A program made the translations under genes and the position numbers. This document shows, piece after piece, positions 26,862-36,847 of a DNA stretch of 64,000 bases. Every line of letters starts with the position of its first letter. Position 1 is the first letter of the stretch. The notes beneath the pieces were generated by a model. It saw only the letters and a list, made by a program, of their open reading frames with translations. It made no database searches and had not been told where the DNA came from. The DNA comes from JBBEAM01 sp942491105 (GTDB lineage: Bacteria > Pseudomonadota > Alphaproteobacteria > Kiloniellales > DSM-21159): contig CALNZX010000012.1 in NCBI GenBank assembly GCA_942491105.1, positions 1 through 64,000 on the forward strand, written 5' to 3'.

Positions 26862-27584
26862 GTGGAACAAGAAATCGCTGTAACTGCCGCCCAGCACGAC
26901 TACTCCGTTTGGGGCCTCGTCATGCAGGCCGACCCGGTGGTCAAGGGTGTGATGCTGCTGCTCGTGTTGGCCTCTGTCGCTTGTTGGGCAATCATTTTCG
27001 AGAAGATCGTCCGCATTTCGTGGCTTAAGGGTGCCGTTCGCCGGCTCGCGAAATCTCGGGATGGCAAGGCGCGGGGCGGCCTTGCGCGGCGCATCCTGGA
27101 AGCCGGCGACGTCGAGCTCGAAGCCGATCTCGACGACAGCCCTACAGAAAGGCGCTATCGCGTCGAGAACGCGATGCGGCTCGCGCTCAAATCTGAAATT
27201 CACCAGATCGAAGTCGGCCTTCCGTTCCTCGCGACCATCGGTTCCGCGGCCCCGTTCATCGGCCTGTTCGGAACGGTGTGGGGCATCGTCAACAGCTTCA
27301 CCGCTATCGCCACCCAGAAGGACACCAGCCTCGCGGTGGTGGCGCCGGGCATCGCCGAGGCCCTGATCGCCACGGCACTCGGCCTTGCCGCCGCCATCCC
27401 GGCGGTCATGGCCTATAACCAGATCGCGGTCGCACTCGGGCGCTCCTTCGCCCGCGGCAATAGCGCCGTCATCGACATTGCCCGCGATCTCGTCACCGAA
27501 GACACACAGCTGGGGCAACAGGCACAGGGCCGGCGCGCCCGCGGGGCCAATGTCGAGCCGCTTCGCGCCGGGAAGCACTCCTGA
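26862..27584 (+). CDS. exbB: ExbB, TonB-system proton channel subunit
   Basis: The start is GTG 26862 with AAGGAC upstream, giving 240 residues. TM1 is at about 20-42 (VVKGVMLLLVLASVACWAII). The MotA/TolQ/ExbB domain includes ENAMRLALKSEIHQIEVGLP, FLATIGSAAPFIGLFGTVWG and APGIAEALIATALGLAAAIP, the two signature membrane segments. ExbB pentamers with ExbD convert proton flux into TonB movement in the inner membrane. Its stop overlaps the exbD start by one base. The three receptors encoded just to the left make it likely this motor serves them. Confidence 0.93.
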   Translation: MEQEIAVTAAQHDYSVWGLVMQADPVVKGVMLLLVLASVACWAIIFEKIVRISWLKGAVRRLAKSRDGKARGGLARRILEAGDVELEADLDDSPTERRYRVENAMRLALKSEIHQIEVGLPFLATIGSAAPFIGLFGTVWGIVNSFTAIATQKDTSLAVVAPGIAEALIATALGLAAAIPAVMAYNQIAVALGRSFARGNSAVIDIARDLVTEDTQLGQQAQGRRARGANVEPLRAGKHS

Positions 27585-28042
27585 TGGGTATGGCCCTCGG
27601 CAATAACGGCGGTGGCGGCGATGACGCCGAGTATCGTCCGATCTCCGAGATCAACATCACGCCGATGGTCGACGTGATGCTGGTCCTACTGATCATCTTC
27701 ATGGTCACCGCCCCGCTGCTCGTCGCCGGCGTCCCTGTCGAACTGCCGAGCACGTCGGCCGCAAAAGTCAGTCAGCCCAAGAAGCCGATGATCGTCTCAC
27801 TAGCCGGTGACGGCTCGATCTATGTCCGCGAAGAGCAGGTCACCGAAGACACGCTCGTGCCGACGCTGACCGCCTTGCGCCAGACCGAAGGCGACACGGT
27901 CGTGTATGTCCGGGGCGACAAGAACCGCCCCTACGGCGAAGTGATGGAGATTCTCGGCCGCGTCGGACAAAGCGGTTATGCGCGAGTCTCCCTGCTGTCC
28001 CAGCCGAAGGCCAATGGGGGAGCGGCGGGCAACAGCCCCTAG
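27584..28042 (+). CDS. exbD: ExbD, TonB-system proton channel subunit
   Basis: The 152-residue protein has a short cytoplasmic start and the signature ISEINITPMVDVMLVLLIIF with the membrane Asp needed for proton movement (about residue 30). A periplasmic domain follows with VELPSTSAAKV and a VYVRGDKNRPYGEVMEILGR stretch. Length and features are normal for ExbD. It forms the motor with ExbB and TonB, and tonB follows after 18 bp. Confidence 0.94.
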   Translation: MGMALGNNGGGGDDAEYRPISEINITPMVDVMLVLLIIFMVTAPLLVAGVPVELPSTSAAKVSQPKKPMIVSLAGDGSIYVREEQVTEDTLVPTLTALRQTEGDTVVYVRGDKNRPYGEVMEILGRVGQSGYARVSLLSQPKANGGAAGNSP

Positions 28043-28060
28043 GCATCTGAGCGAGATATC

Positions 28061-28879
28061 ATGGCGCTCCGTCTCATCACATGGCTGGTCTCGCTGGGCA
28101 TCCACGGTGCCTTTGCGGCTGTCATGCTTTGGCCGTCCTCGAGCGGCGCCGCCCTCGAGCAGGGAACCGGCGACGACATCATGATGATCGAGCAAGGCAT
28201 TGCGTTGCAAGGCGTCGCCAAGCTGGGTGAGGACGTCGTCTCGGTGGAAGCCGTGGAGGCCCCGCCCGTGCAGACGGCGGCCGCCCAACCACTCGAGCAG
28301 ATCGAAGCGATCGAAGAGCAAAAGGAGCTTCCGGTCGAGGACGTGCCCGAAGTGAAGCCGGTCGAGGAGCAACAAGTGCTCACCTCCGAGACCGGCCCCG
28401 AGCAGGAGAACGTCATCGAGCCCGAGGAGGTGGAAGAGGTCAAACCCGAAGAGGTGACCGAACCCAAACGGGAAGAAGTGAAAGAGCCCGAGCCTGAGGT
28501 CAAAGAGCAGCCGCTCCCGCAGCAGGTCGCCACGGTTCAGCAAGAAACCGTCATAGCCATGCGCGAAAGCTCGGGCGAGGAGAAGAAGGGCGGTGACGCC
28601 ACGGCGCACCGGGCCTACCTCGGCAAACTGAGAACCCATCTCGAGCGCAGCAAGGTAAACCCGCGCACGACCCTGATCGGCACCGCAGTCGTGCGGCTGA
28701 CCGTCAAGTCGGACGGCGAACTCGTGGCCCACAGGATCGTCAAGAGTTCCGGCTCAAAGCAGCTGGACAACGCGGCCATGGCCTCAATCGAGAGGGCCTC
28801 GCCATTTCCTGCAATTCCCGACGAGGTCGGGGAAGAGACGATCGAGGTGTCGGTGCCGTTCAAGTTCTCCGTCCGCTAA
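28061..28879 (+). CDS. tonB: TonB energy transducer
   Basis: The 272-residue protein has one N-terminal membrane segment (about 5-25, ITWLVSLGIHGAFAAVMLWP) with the His found in TonB anchors. A long Glu/Pro/Val/Lys-rich spacer (about 85-170, EEVEEVKPEEVTEPKREEV) leads to a C-terminal TonB domain at about 190-272 (LERSKVNPRTTLIGTAVVRL, DNAAMASIERASPFPAIPDE). The spacer is strongly acidic. The receptors encoded nearby carry Pro/Lys/Arg-rich N-terminal segments of opposite charge, which may matter for pairing. Confidence 0.92.
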   Translation: MALRLITWLVSLGIHGAFAAVMLWPSSSGAALEQGTGDDIMMIEQGIALQGVAKLGEDVVSVEAVEAPPVQTAAAQPLEQIEAIEEQKELPVEDVPEVKPVEEQQVLTSETGPEQENVIEPEEVEEVKPEEVTEPKREEVKEPEPEVKEQPLPQQVATVQQETVIAMRESSGEEKKGGDATAHRAYLGKLRTHLERSKVNPRTTLIGTAVVRLTVKSDGELVAHRIVKSSGSKQLDNAAMASIERASPFPAIPDEVGEETIEVSVPFKFSVR

Positions 28880-28896
28880 CCGAAGGACGTTGTCGG

Positions 28897-29727
28897 TTAG
28901 AAGAACTCGTAGCCGATAAAGACTTTCAGGGCTGCGTCGGAGGTTTGCTCCGTAAGACCGAACTGAGCGCCAAGGCTGAGGACAAGCTCGGCGCCCTCGC
29001 CCTTGCCGAATTCATCCACCTCCGCTTCGCCGAGCGTGTAATAGAACGCAGGCCCGATACTATGCTGCTGCTCGTCGAACGACCCGCTGTTCCTTAGCTC
29101 GTCGATCTCGCCGAACATTTCGAGTGCAAGGGCGAGCCGCTCCGTGACGTCGTATTTGGCCTGCCAACCATACTCGAATCCCCAGCCTTCCTGCTCTGCC
29201 AGCTCCCCGAATTCGCGGAAGAACAAAGGGTTCAGCGTCAGCAAGAAGTCGCTCTTGGCCAGCTCGATGATGGGCCCCAGGCTGAAATCGGAGGCCTCCT
29301 CCCGCCTCGCCTCCAAGAGGGGTTTCTCAACGCCGCCTTGCACGGCCAATCCCAACCCGTCTCCGACTAATGTGATGAGTTCTATTTGGCTCTCAACCTC
29401 GAGGGCGCTGAGCCGGAAATCATCCGCTATGGGCTCATCGAAGGTGTGGGTCAGGGCCACGAGCCAGTGGCTGGTGATGCTCATCTGCAGTTCGACATCG
29501 TGACTCTGGCGCAGCGGGGCCTCTTCCTCGTCCGGCAGCACATCCAGATCCGCGGCGTCTCCCTTCGGTAAACCCGAATGCCAAGCGCCGCGATATTGAA
29601 GCTGGATCTCGCCGGGGTCGATGGTCGACTCTTGAATCTCGAACTCGGCGAGCGCCGGCGCCACCGGGAGCAGAAGCAGAGCGGTGCCGGCCATGACACG
29701 CTGGAGTACGCGGCGCGCGACGCGCAT
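28897..29727 (-). CDS. Outer-membrane barrel-like protein, copy B
   Basis: The 276-residue protein has a signal peptide (about 1-27, LLLLPVAPALAEFE) and alternating strand patterns with aromatic ends (IQLQYRGAWHSGLP, LRQSHDVELQMSITSHWLVA, EQEGWGFEYGWQAKYDVTER). It terminates in VFIGYEFF, the C-terminal Phe expected for outer-membrane barrels. It is paralogous to the gene just upstream (YRGA.H.GLP, LRQSHEVE, GFEY..QA.Y.VT.R shared). The start is one base after the stop of copy A, so the two are co-transcribed. It converges with tonB. Function unknown. Confidence 0.75.
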   Translation of the reverse strand: MRVARRVLQRVMAGTALLLLPVAPALAEFEIQESTIDPGEIQLQYRGAWHSGLPKGDAADLDVLPDEEEAPLRQSHDVELQMSITSHWLVALTHTFDEPIADDFRLSALEVESQIELITLVGDGLGLAVQGGVEKPLLEARREEASDFSLGPIIELAKSDFLLTLNPLFFREFGELAEQEGWGFEYGWQAKYDVTERLALALEMFGEIDELRNSGSFDEQQHSIGPAFYYTLGEAEVDEFGKGEGAELVLSLGAQFGLTEQTSDAALKVFIGYEFF

Positions 29728-29728
29728 C

Positions 29729-30505
29729 TCAGTACTCCACCGCGAAGGTGATGCGCAGCGACGTCTCAGGCGAGACGTCCGTCAGACCGAACAGAACGCC
29801 GGCGCCCAAGCTCCATTCCTGTTCCGCCTCCGGCGCCGAGAACACATAGAGGCTTGGGCCGAGCACGTGGGTCTGAGCCTCGAACGGACCGGCGTGGACC
29901 AGCTCTTCGATCTCGCCGAAACCTAGGACGGCGAGCGCCCATCGGTCGGTAACGCTGTAGCGGGCTTGCGCGGCGTACTCGAAGCCAAGCCACTCCTGAT
30001 CCTGGGCGCTACCGACCTCATCGAACAGGCGCGGATTGAAGGTGAACAGCCACGGTCCCGGCGCGGCCTCGATGACGGGTCCGAACTCGAACTCGTCCGG
30101 GTCATCGCCGTCGACGAAGAGCGAGTTTGGGCCGTAGCCTGCCATCAGCGCCAAGCCGAACGTTCCGCCCCTCCGTGGCACGAGCACGAATTGCGTCTCG
30201 ACACCGATCGAGGCAAGTTCGATCGACTCGCCGTCTGGCTGTTCGACATTCGGTGTGAGGCGGAGCATCCACCAGTCGGTGAGTCCGTACTGGAACTCCA
30301 CCTCGTGACTTTGGCGCAGGAGATCGAGATCGTCCTCTTCGTTCGCGCGCGGCAAACCCCAATGGGAGGCGCCGCGATACTCGGCTTCGATCGCGCCCTT
30401 CTCCGCATCGACTTCGGGGATCTCGTATTCGGCCTGCGCTTTGATGGCCGTCATCAGCGCAGTGGCCGCAAAGAGCCAAGGAACCGTTCGCAGAAATTTC
30501 CTCAC
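29729..30505 (-). CDS. Outer-membrane barrel-like protein, copy A
   Basis: I place the start at GTG 30505, with AGGGGGC upstream; it begins VRKFLRTVPWLFAATALMTA and has a cleavage site near KAQAEYE. Longer in-frame extensions to 30694 lack a signal peptide. The roughly 258-residue product shares motifs with copy B (EAEYRGASHWGLPRANEEDD, LRQSHEVEFQYGLTDWWMLR, WLGFEYAAQARYSVTDRWAL) and ends in LRITFAVEY. It is probably a small outer-membrane barrel. The pair sits between tonB and a two-component system, so a link to envelope metal or substrate traffic is possible but unproven. Confidence 0.7.
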   Translation of the reverse strand: MRKFLRTVPWLFAATALMTAIKAQAEYEIPEVDAEKGAIEAEYRGASHWGLPRANEEDDLDLLRQSHEVEFQYGLTDWWMLRLTPNVEQPDGESIELASIGVETQFVLVPRRGGTFGLALMAGYGPNSLFVDGDDPDEFEFGPVIEAAPGPWLFTFNPRLFDEVGSAQDQEWLGFEYAAQARYSVTDRWALAVLGFGEIEELVHAGPFEAQTHVLGPSLYVFSAPEAEQEWSLGAGVLFGLTDVSPETSLRITFAVEY

Positions 30506-30985
30506 TTGCGCCCCCTGGTGCGAAAGCGAGGAAGTCCTACTGGAACCTGCCTGACATACCCCTGACAGTGAGGAAGAACTTCCCGAACGGTCTGCCGAAC
30601 CCCGACGATCGCTGAGACCGCGTCCTGCGGCCTTGACCGCGCTCCGCAGACCGAACCCGTTCTTCGCCACGCCGAACGCAAGAGACGCCCCCAACCCCCT
30701 AGACGCCCAGCGGTTTGCCCGCTTTTTCGGCGTTCCCTTCCAGGGGAGAAATATCCAACGTCAATACTGTCATGTCTAGCAAGCTAGGCGGGAAAGAATT
30801 GCAAACTAAGCGGGAATTGCCGCGACGGTTTCACGAAGTGAGTGCCAGCCAAACACCCCCTGGAACCCGTCATTCCTCGAAAAAATGCAGTATAGGTAGC
30901 TTGCCGTCCGCTCGACGGCAGGGAGAACTGCCGTGGAGAAGGGCCCCAAGGCCCTCCCCGACAGCCAAGGAGATCTGAAGGCTTC
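30506..30985. other. Divergent intergenic region, no gene seen
   Basis: This stretch lies between the leftward barrel genes and the rightward kinase. No supported reading frame or repeat was found. A possible Shine-Dalgarno AAGGAG for the kinase is at about 30967-30972. A short GC-rich inverted motif with a T-run (GCGGTTTGCCCGCTTTTT near 30710-30727) is a weak terminator-like signal. Confidence 0.4.
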
Positions 30986-32577
30986 ATGCGGTATCGGACC
31001 AAGCTCCTGATCGCGGCCGGATTGCTGCTCGCCATGTCGCTTTCCGCGGCGGCGCTCGCCTATTGGGGCGTGGCCCAATCCCACCGCTATCTGACGCGCT
31101 CCCGCATCGCCCATGAGCAACTGGAGCGGCAGCTTCAGCTCTCCCGCCATAGCCAACAGCTCTTCAAGGCCTGGACGGACACTCTGCTGACGGGCATGAC
31201 CGACCGGCCTCTCGGCGCCGCCTACCTGAACAAGGTCATCGAGTCGGACCTGGCCGCGCTCGAACATCTGTCCGAGAAAGAACTGGCCATGGTCGGCGGC
31301 ACCGAGCACCGCGCGGAAACGGCTGAGCTCGACCGGCTCGCGGCCATCCGGCGCGAGTACCAGCACACGCTCGATCAGCTCGCCGAGGTCGAGCAGCTCA
31401 GGAGCCGCGGCCGTCCCGACATCGCCTGGCAAAACCTGATTGAGCTCCTCAGAGGCGGCATCGACCAGGAGCTCAATGAGCTGATCGAGGTTGCCGTCGC
31501 CGACGAGACCGCCGAAGTGCTGAGGATCGACGCGGATGCGGCCACCCTGCTCGGGCGGCTTGAGCGAATCAGCCAAATCCACGCCGCGCTCGCCATTCTC
31601 ACCACCCTCGGCCTCCTGATTCTTCTGGTCCGCGGCTTGCGCGCGCCGTTGGCCGAGCTCTTACACGGCACGCGGAAGCTTGCCGAAGGCGACCTCTCCC
31701 ATCGCATTTCCGTGTCGGGCCGCGACGAGTTCGCCGAGCTCGGCCGCAGCTTCAACGGCATGGCCGCCGATCTCCAGGCCCATCAGAAGGCGTTGCAGGA
31801 CGCTCACGCCAATCTGGAATCCATCGTCGAGGAGCGCACCGAAGAGCTGCGCAAAGCAAACGAGTCGCTGCGCAAGATCGACGAGACCCGGCGCGGCTTC
31901 TTCGCCGATATCAGCCACGAGCTGCGCACCCCGCTTACCGTCATCCGCGGCGAAGGCGAGATCTCGTTGCGCGGCAAGAACAAGCGGGTCGCCGAATACA
32001 AACAGTCCATCGAGCGCATCGTCGAGCAGGCAAAGCATCTCTCCGTGCTGGTCAACGACCTCTTGTTTATTGCCCGCCAAGGCGCCGGCGCCGCCAAGCT
32101 TAAACTTCAATCTCTGGATCTGACGGATTTGGTTGAGAAGGTCTGTGGCGACGCGAAGGTCATCGCTCACAGCAAGGCCGTCGGCATCACCCTCGCCAAC
32201 GACTCCAGCCACGAGATGGTCCGTGGCGACCCCGCTCGCCTGCGGCAGCTCTTTCTTGTTCTCCTTGATAATGCCGTTCGCTACTCCAACTCCAAGGGTG
32301 TGATCGAGGTCGGGGTCGGACGGTCCAATGGCAAGGTGACGGTGCAGGTTTCGGATTCCGGCGTCGGCATCGCGGCGGGCGAGCTCGAGGGAATTTTCGA
32401 GCGCTTCCGCCGCGGCGGCAACGCCACAGAGATGAACGAGGAAGGGCTCGGTCTTGGCCTCCCTCTCGCCAAGGCCATCGTGGAGGCCCACAAGGGGAGG
32501 ATTGAGATGGAGAGCAAAGAGGGCGAAGGAACGACCGTCGTGGTCACTTTGCCGGCGGATACCGAGGGGGGACAGGC

Positions 32578-32581
<4 letters not shown>
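30986..32581 (+). CDS. Sensor histidine kinase (HAMP, HisKA, HATPase)
   Basis: This 531-residue membrane kinase has TM1 at about 7-29 and TM2 at about 198-216 around a helical periplasmic sensor domain. HAMP at about 217-270 and a coiled coil at 265-300 precede the H-box FFADISHELRTPLTVIRGEG with His311. ATP-binding boxes follow: LLDNAVRYSN (N-box), VSDSGVGI (G1), FERFRRG (F-box) and GLGLGLPLAKAIVEAH (G2). The gene overlaps its response regulator by four bases (GTGA). The signal is unknown. It is an EnvZ/PhoR-class kinase, distinct from the NarX-type kinase at 13593-15074. Confidence 0.9.
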
Positions 32582-33258
<677 letters not shown>

Positions 33259-33512
33259 TGCGGATCCGGGGCCATGGGCTTTTTCCAGGAACGCCGCCAG
33301 AGTCCTGGCAGGGTGGAATTGGAACCTTGCTAAGCGCGGTCCATCGGTTAGATTATGCCTCGCCACTCTCGCCGACTACGCGCCATAACGCTTCCGGGCC
33401 TTGCCAAAAGGGCCATGGCCGCGCCTGCCCGTCAGCGACAGGAGCTTCGGGTGCGCTACGCCTGGCTCGTCCCAAAGAACCTGGAACCAAGAATGAACGT
33501 GGAGGAGCCCCG

Positions 33513-34502
33513 TTGCGGTCACGTCTGGTAGCTTTTTTGATTTTCGCTCTGGCGAGCAGCACCGTTGCACATGCGGAGGATCTGAAAACCGTCAAGGTCG
33601 GTGTCCTGAAGTTCGGCACCGTAAGCTGGGTTCTCGATACCATCGAGGCCAACGGGCTCGACAAGGCGGAAGGCATTGAGCTCGACGTCACACCGCTGGC
33701 TAGCACCCAGGCGACGACCGTTGGCTTGCAAGGCGGTTCCATGGACGTCATCGCCACGGACTGGCTCTGGGTCTCGCGCGAGCGGACCAGCGGCGCCGAC
33801 TTCACCTTCGCACCGTTCTCCACGGCGCTCGGCGCCATCATGGTTCCCCCGGATTCGCCCATCAAGACGCTGGCCGATCTGAAGGGCAAGACGCTTGGCG
33901 TCGCCGGCGGCCCGCTCGACAAGAGCTGGCTGCTGATCGTGGCTTATGCGCTGCGCACCGCGAATATCGACTTGCGGACCGACACAACCCAAGAATATGG
34001 CGCGCCGCCTCTCCTGGCCGAGAGGGCGAAGCAAGGCGACATCGATGCGGTGCTCAATTTCTGGCCCTATGCCGCGCGTCTCGAGGCTTTGGGCTTCACG
34101 CAATTGATCGGACTTGAGGAGGTGGTTCGCGAGCTCGGCGCCAAGGGCGAGGTTGCCATGGTCGGCTATGTCTTCAACGAAGCCTGGGCGAACAAGAACC
34201 CTAAAGCGATCGAAGGTTTTCTCAACGCCGCCGCCAAAGCCAACGAGCTGCTGGCGACATCCGACGCGGAGTGGGACCGGCTGAGGCCGCTCATGGGCAC
34301 CAACGACCCGACCTTTAACGATGCCACGTTCGAGGCGCTGAGACGCCGCTACCGGGAGGGCATCCCCGAACGGCCCATCGCCGCGGAAGAAGCCGACGCG
34401 AAGGTCCTCTACCAATTCCTGCGCGAGCTCGGCGGAACCAAGCTGGTGGGCTCCGGCACGGAACTGGCGCCGGGGACCTTCTGGCACGAGACTAGCCAGT
34501 GA
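33513..34502 (+). CDS. NitT/TauT-family ABC substrate-binding protein
   Basis: I chose TTG 33513 because GGAGGAG lies seven bases upstream and a signal peptide follows (LRSRLVAFLIFALASSTVAH, cut near AHAED). The longer in-frame start at 33258 would add 85 residues without a signal. The mature part reads KVGVLKFGTVSWVLDTIEAN, TQATTVGLQGGSMDVIATDW, LADLKGKTLGVAGGPLDKSW and DAVLNFWPYAARLEALGFTQ, as in NMT1/SsuA-like proteins that bind nitrate, sulfonates, pyrimidines or thiamine precursors. The gene overlaps the permease gene by four bases. The ligand is not predictable. Confidence 0.85.
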   Translation: MRSRLVAFLIFALASSTVAHAEDLKTVKVGVLKFGTVSWVLDTIEANGLDKAEGIELDVTPLASTQATTVGLQGGSMDVIATDWLWVSRERTSGADFTFAPFSTALGAIMVPPDSPIKTLADLKGKTLGVAGGPLDKSWLLIVAYALRTANIDLRTDTTQEYGAPPLLAERAKQGDIDAVLNFWPYAARLEALGFTQLIGLEEVVRELGAKGEVAMVGYVFNEAWANKNPKAIEGFLNAAAKANELLATSDAEWDRLRPLMGTNDPTFNDATFEALRRRYREGIPERPIAAEEADAKVLYQFLRELGGTKLVGSGTELAPGTFWHETSQ

Positions 34503-35296
34503 GTATGACCTTTGCCCGACCGGAGGCCCGCCGGGGCGCGTGGCTCACGCGCGGCCCGTGGTCCTCGATTCTGTCCGTGGCTGGCTTTCTGCTCATCTGG
34601 TTCGTGGGGGCCGAGATTGCTCAGAGCCGCCTGCTGCCGGGCCCTGCCGCGGTCCTGGACTACATCTACGAAGAGACGGTGCACGGCGATTTGCTGTTTC
34701 AACTCGGAATCACGCTGTGGCGCGTCATCGCCTCGTTCGTGGTTGCCATGGTCATCGGCAGCGCCATTGGCCTGATCATGGGACAGATGCCGGCGGTGAA
34801 CCGGGTGCTCGATCCCTGGCTCATCGTGCTTCTTAATTTGCCGGCGCTCGTGATCATCATTCTCGCCTATGTGTGGTTTGGGCTGAACGAGGCGGCCGCC
34901 ATCGGCGCCGTCGCCCTCAACAAGATTCCCAACGTGGTGGTGACCTTGCGCGAGGGCGCCCGGGCCCTCGACCCCGGTCTTGACGAGATGGCGCGCGCCT
35001 ACCGCATGAGCCCGTGGAGCAAGTTCCGCAACGTTACCTTGCCGCAGCTTCAGCCTTATTTTGCCGCCGCGTCGCGCTCGGGACTCTCGCTCATTTGGAA
35101 GATCGTGCTTGTGGTCGAACTCCTCGGCCGGCCGAACGGCGTGGGCTTCGAACTCCACCTCAACTTCCAGCTCTTCAATGTGACCGCCATCCTTGGCTAT
35201 ACGCTGTCCTTCGTGGCGGTCATGCTCGCGATCGAATACCTATTGGTGCAGCCCCTTGAACGATATTCAACACGCTGGCGTAACAAGCCAGTTTAG
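34499..35296 (+). CDS. NitT/TauT-family ABC permease
   Basis: The 265-residue inner-membrane protein starts at GTG in the stop of the binding-protein gene. It has about six membrane segments (SVAGFLLIWFVGAEI, GITLWRVIASFVVAMVIGSA, IVLLNLPALVIIILAYVWFG, LGYTLSFVAVMLAIEYLL) and the EAA loop DEMARAYRMSPWSKFRNVTL with PQLQPYF. It pairs with the preceding binding protein and the following ATPase, whose start lies inside its 3' end. Confidence 0.9.
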   Translation: MSMTFARPEARRGAWLTRGPWSSILSVAGFLLIWFVGAEIAQSRLLPGPAAVLDYIYEETVHGDLLFQLGITLWRVIASFVVAMVIGSAIGLIMGQMPAVNRVLDPWLIVLLNLPALVIIILAYVWFGLNEAAAIGAVALNKIPNVVVTLREGARALDPGLDEMARAYRMSPWSKFRNVTLPQLQPYFAAASRSGLSLIWKIVLVVELLGRPNGVGFELHLNFQLFNVTAILGYTLSFVAVMLAIEYLLVQPLERYSTRWRNKPV

Positions 35297-36008
35297 CATT
35301 CGCATCGAGGAGAAGACCCATATCGGGGCTGACGGCACGAGGCTGACAGCCATCCGGGATCTTTCCCTCGACCTCAAGCCTGAGAGCATGACCGTTCTCA
35401 TGGGGCCGTCGGGCTGCGGCAAGACCACCCTGCTCAGGATTGTCGCCCAGCTGGACGACCAGTTCTCCGGCGAGATCGAAATGCCGGCCGACGCGAGGCT
35501 TGGCTTCATGTTCCAGGAGCCGCGCCTTCTGCCCTGGCGCACGGTGCGTCAGAATATCGAGCTGGTCGCGGCGCCCGACTTCTCCGAAAAGGATCTCGAG
35601 CGGTTGGCCGACGCGGTGGGCATTGCGGACATGTTATCGCGCTACCCGCTAGAACTGTCTCTGGGCCTAGCCCGACGCGTGGCGCTGGCCCGGGCCTTCG
35701 CCACCGAGCCCGACCTGCTTCTGCTCGATGAACCGTTCGTGTCGCTCGACGAGAAGACCGCAGATCGCCTGAGACGGCTTCTGCTCGATGTCTGGTCGGC
35801 TCGCCCGACTACAACGCTGCTGGTCACGCACAACGCCCGTGAGGCGATACTCCTCGCCGATCAGCTCGTGCTGCTGGCGCCGCGGCCAACCCATGTCGTG
35901 GCGGTCGAGACCATCGACGTTCCGCAAAGAGAGCGGGATCCCAAGATGATCGAAGCGCTTCACACCGATCTTCTGGAACGCTTCCCCGCGAACTTCTCGG
36001 GCCTTTAA
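35256..36008 (+). CDS. NitT/TauT-family ABC ATPase with altered signature motif
   Basis: The best start is TTG 35256, overlapping the permease by 41 bp; the first alignable residues are SIRIEEKTHIGADGTRLTAI. Walker A is GPSGCGKTT, the Q-loop is in GFMFQEPRLLPWRTV, Walker B is DLLLLDEPFVSLD, and the switch His is in LLVTHNAREA. The signature is LSLGLARRVALARAF, where most ATPases have LSGGQ, so the second and fifth positions are changed. The product is about 250 residues. It completes a three-gene transporter operon. Confidence 0.87.
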   Translation: MNDIQHAGVTSQFSIRIEEKTHIGADGTRLTAIRDLSLDLKPESMTVLMGPSGCGKTTLLRIVAQLDDQFSGEIEMPADARLGFMFQEPRLLPWRTVRQNIELVAAPDFSEKDLERLADAVGIADMLSRYPLELSLGLARRVALARAFATEPDLLLLDEPFVSLDEKTADRLRRLLLDVWSARPTTTLLVTHNAREAILLADQLVLLAPRPTHVVAVETIDVPQRERDPKMIEALHTDLLERFPANFSGL

Positions 36009-36028
36009 GAGGCCTCTCTGAGGCGTCC

Positions 36029-36847
36029 TCAGCCGGCCGCGGCGGGCGCCGCCGCCTTGCGTTGCTGGATGCCCCGCGAGGGATCGTAAGCCCAGACCGA
36101 CAGGGCCAGGAAGACCGCGGTGCAGCCGGCCACCACCGCCAACGCCTCCCAGTTCATCTTCATGTAGAAAGAGAACCGGATGAGCTCCACCGCCCAGGTG
36201 AAGGGGTTGTAGAAGCAGATGTAATAGAGCGTGAGGCTGCCCTCGCGCATCTTCCACAGCGGATAGAGCGCCGAGGAGGCGAAGAACATCGGGAAGATCA
36301 CGAAGTTCATGATGCCTGCGAAATTCTCGAGCTGCTTGATGGTCGAGGAGAGCAGCATGCCAAGCGCGCCGAACATCATGCCCGTGAGGATGAGCGCCGG
36401 AAGGGCCACGAGATAGCCCCAGGGCGGCAGTTCGACGCCACAGAGCCAGGCGACCGCCAAAAATGCATAGACCTGGAACAGGGAAACCAGGACTCCGGCG
36501 AACAGCCGCGCCACGAGGAGGAACCATCGCGGCAGGGGCGTTGTCAGCAACACCCGCATCGACCCCATCTCGCGGTCGTAGACCATGGAGAGTGAACTCT
36601 GCATGCCGTTGAACAGCTGGATCATGGCGAGCAGACCCGGCGTGATATAGACGTCGTACGTGATGTAGGTCTCGTATGGGGGGATGATCGAGATGCCGAG
36701 CGCCGCGCGGAACCCTGCCGCGAAAATGATGAGCCAGATCAGCGGACGTACCAGCGCCGCGAAGAATCGCTCTCGTTGTTGCAGGAAGCGCAAGAGTTCC
36801 CGCCAGACGATGCCGCGAAAGGCCCGGACATAATGGAGGAAGCTCAT
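36029..36847 (-). CDS. ABC-2 type permease of the PQQ/alcohol-oxidation system (LutF/PedC-like)
   Basis: The 272-residue protein has six predicted membrane segments and reads FRGIVWRELLRFLQQRERFF, ALVRPLIWLIIFAAGFRAAL, YDREMGSMRVLLTTPLPRWF and FPMFFASSALYPLWKMREGS, typical of ABC-2 permeases. The subgroup beside PQQ alcohol dehydrogenases is annotated as PedC-like (TIGR03861 type), and LutF of the lanthanide cluster is of this kind. It overlaps the upstream ATPase gene by four bases (ATGA). Binding protein and propeller partners are probably those at 6391-8631, 28 kb away. Confidence 0.8.
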   Translation of the reverse strand: MSFLHYVRAFRGIVWRELLRFLQQRERFFAALVRPLIWLIIFAAGFRAALGISIIPPYETYITYDVYITPGLLAMIQLFNGMQSSLSMVYDREMGSMRVLLTTPLPRWFLLVARLFAGVLVSLFQVYAFLAVAWLCGVELPPWGYLVALPALILTGMMFGALGMLLSSTIKQLENFAGIMNFVIFPMFFASSALYPLWKMREGSLTLYYICFYNPFTWAVELIRFSFYMKMNWEALAVVAGCTAVFLALSVWAYDPSRGIQQRKAAAPAAAG

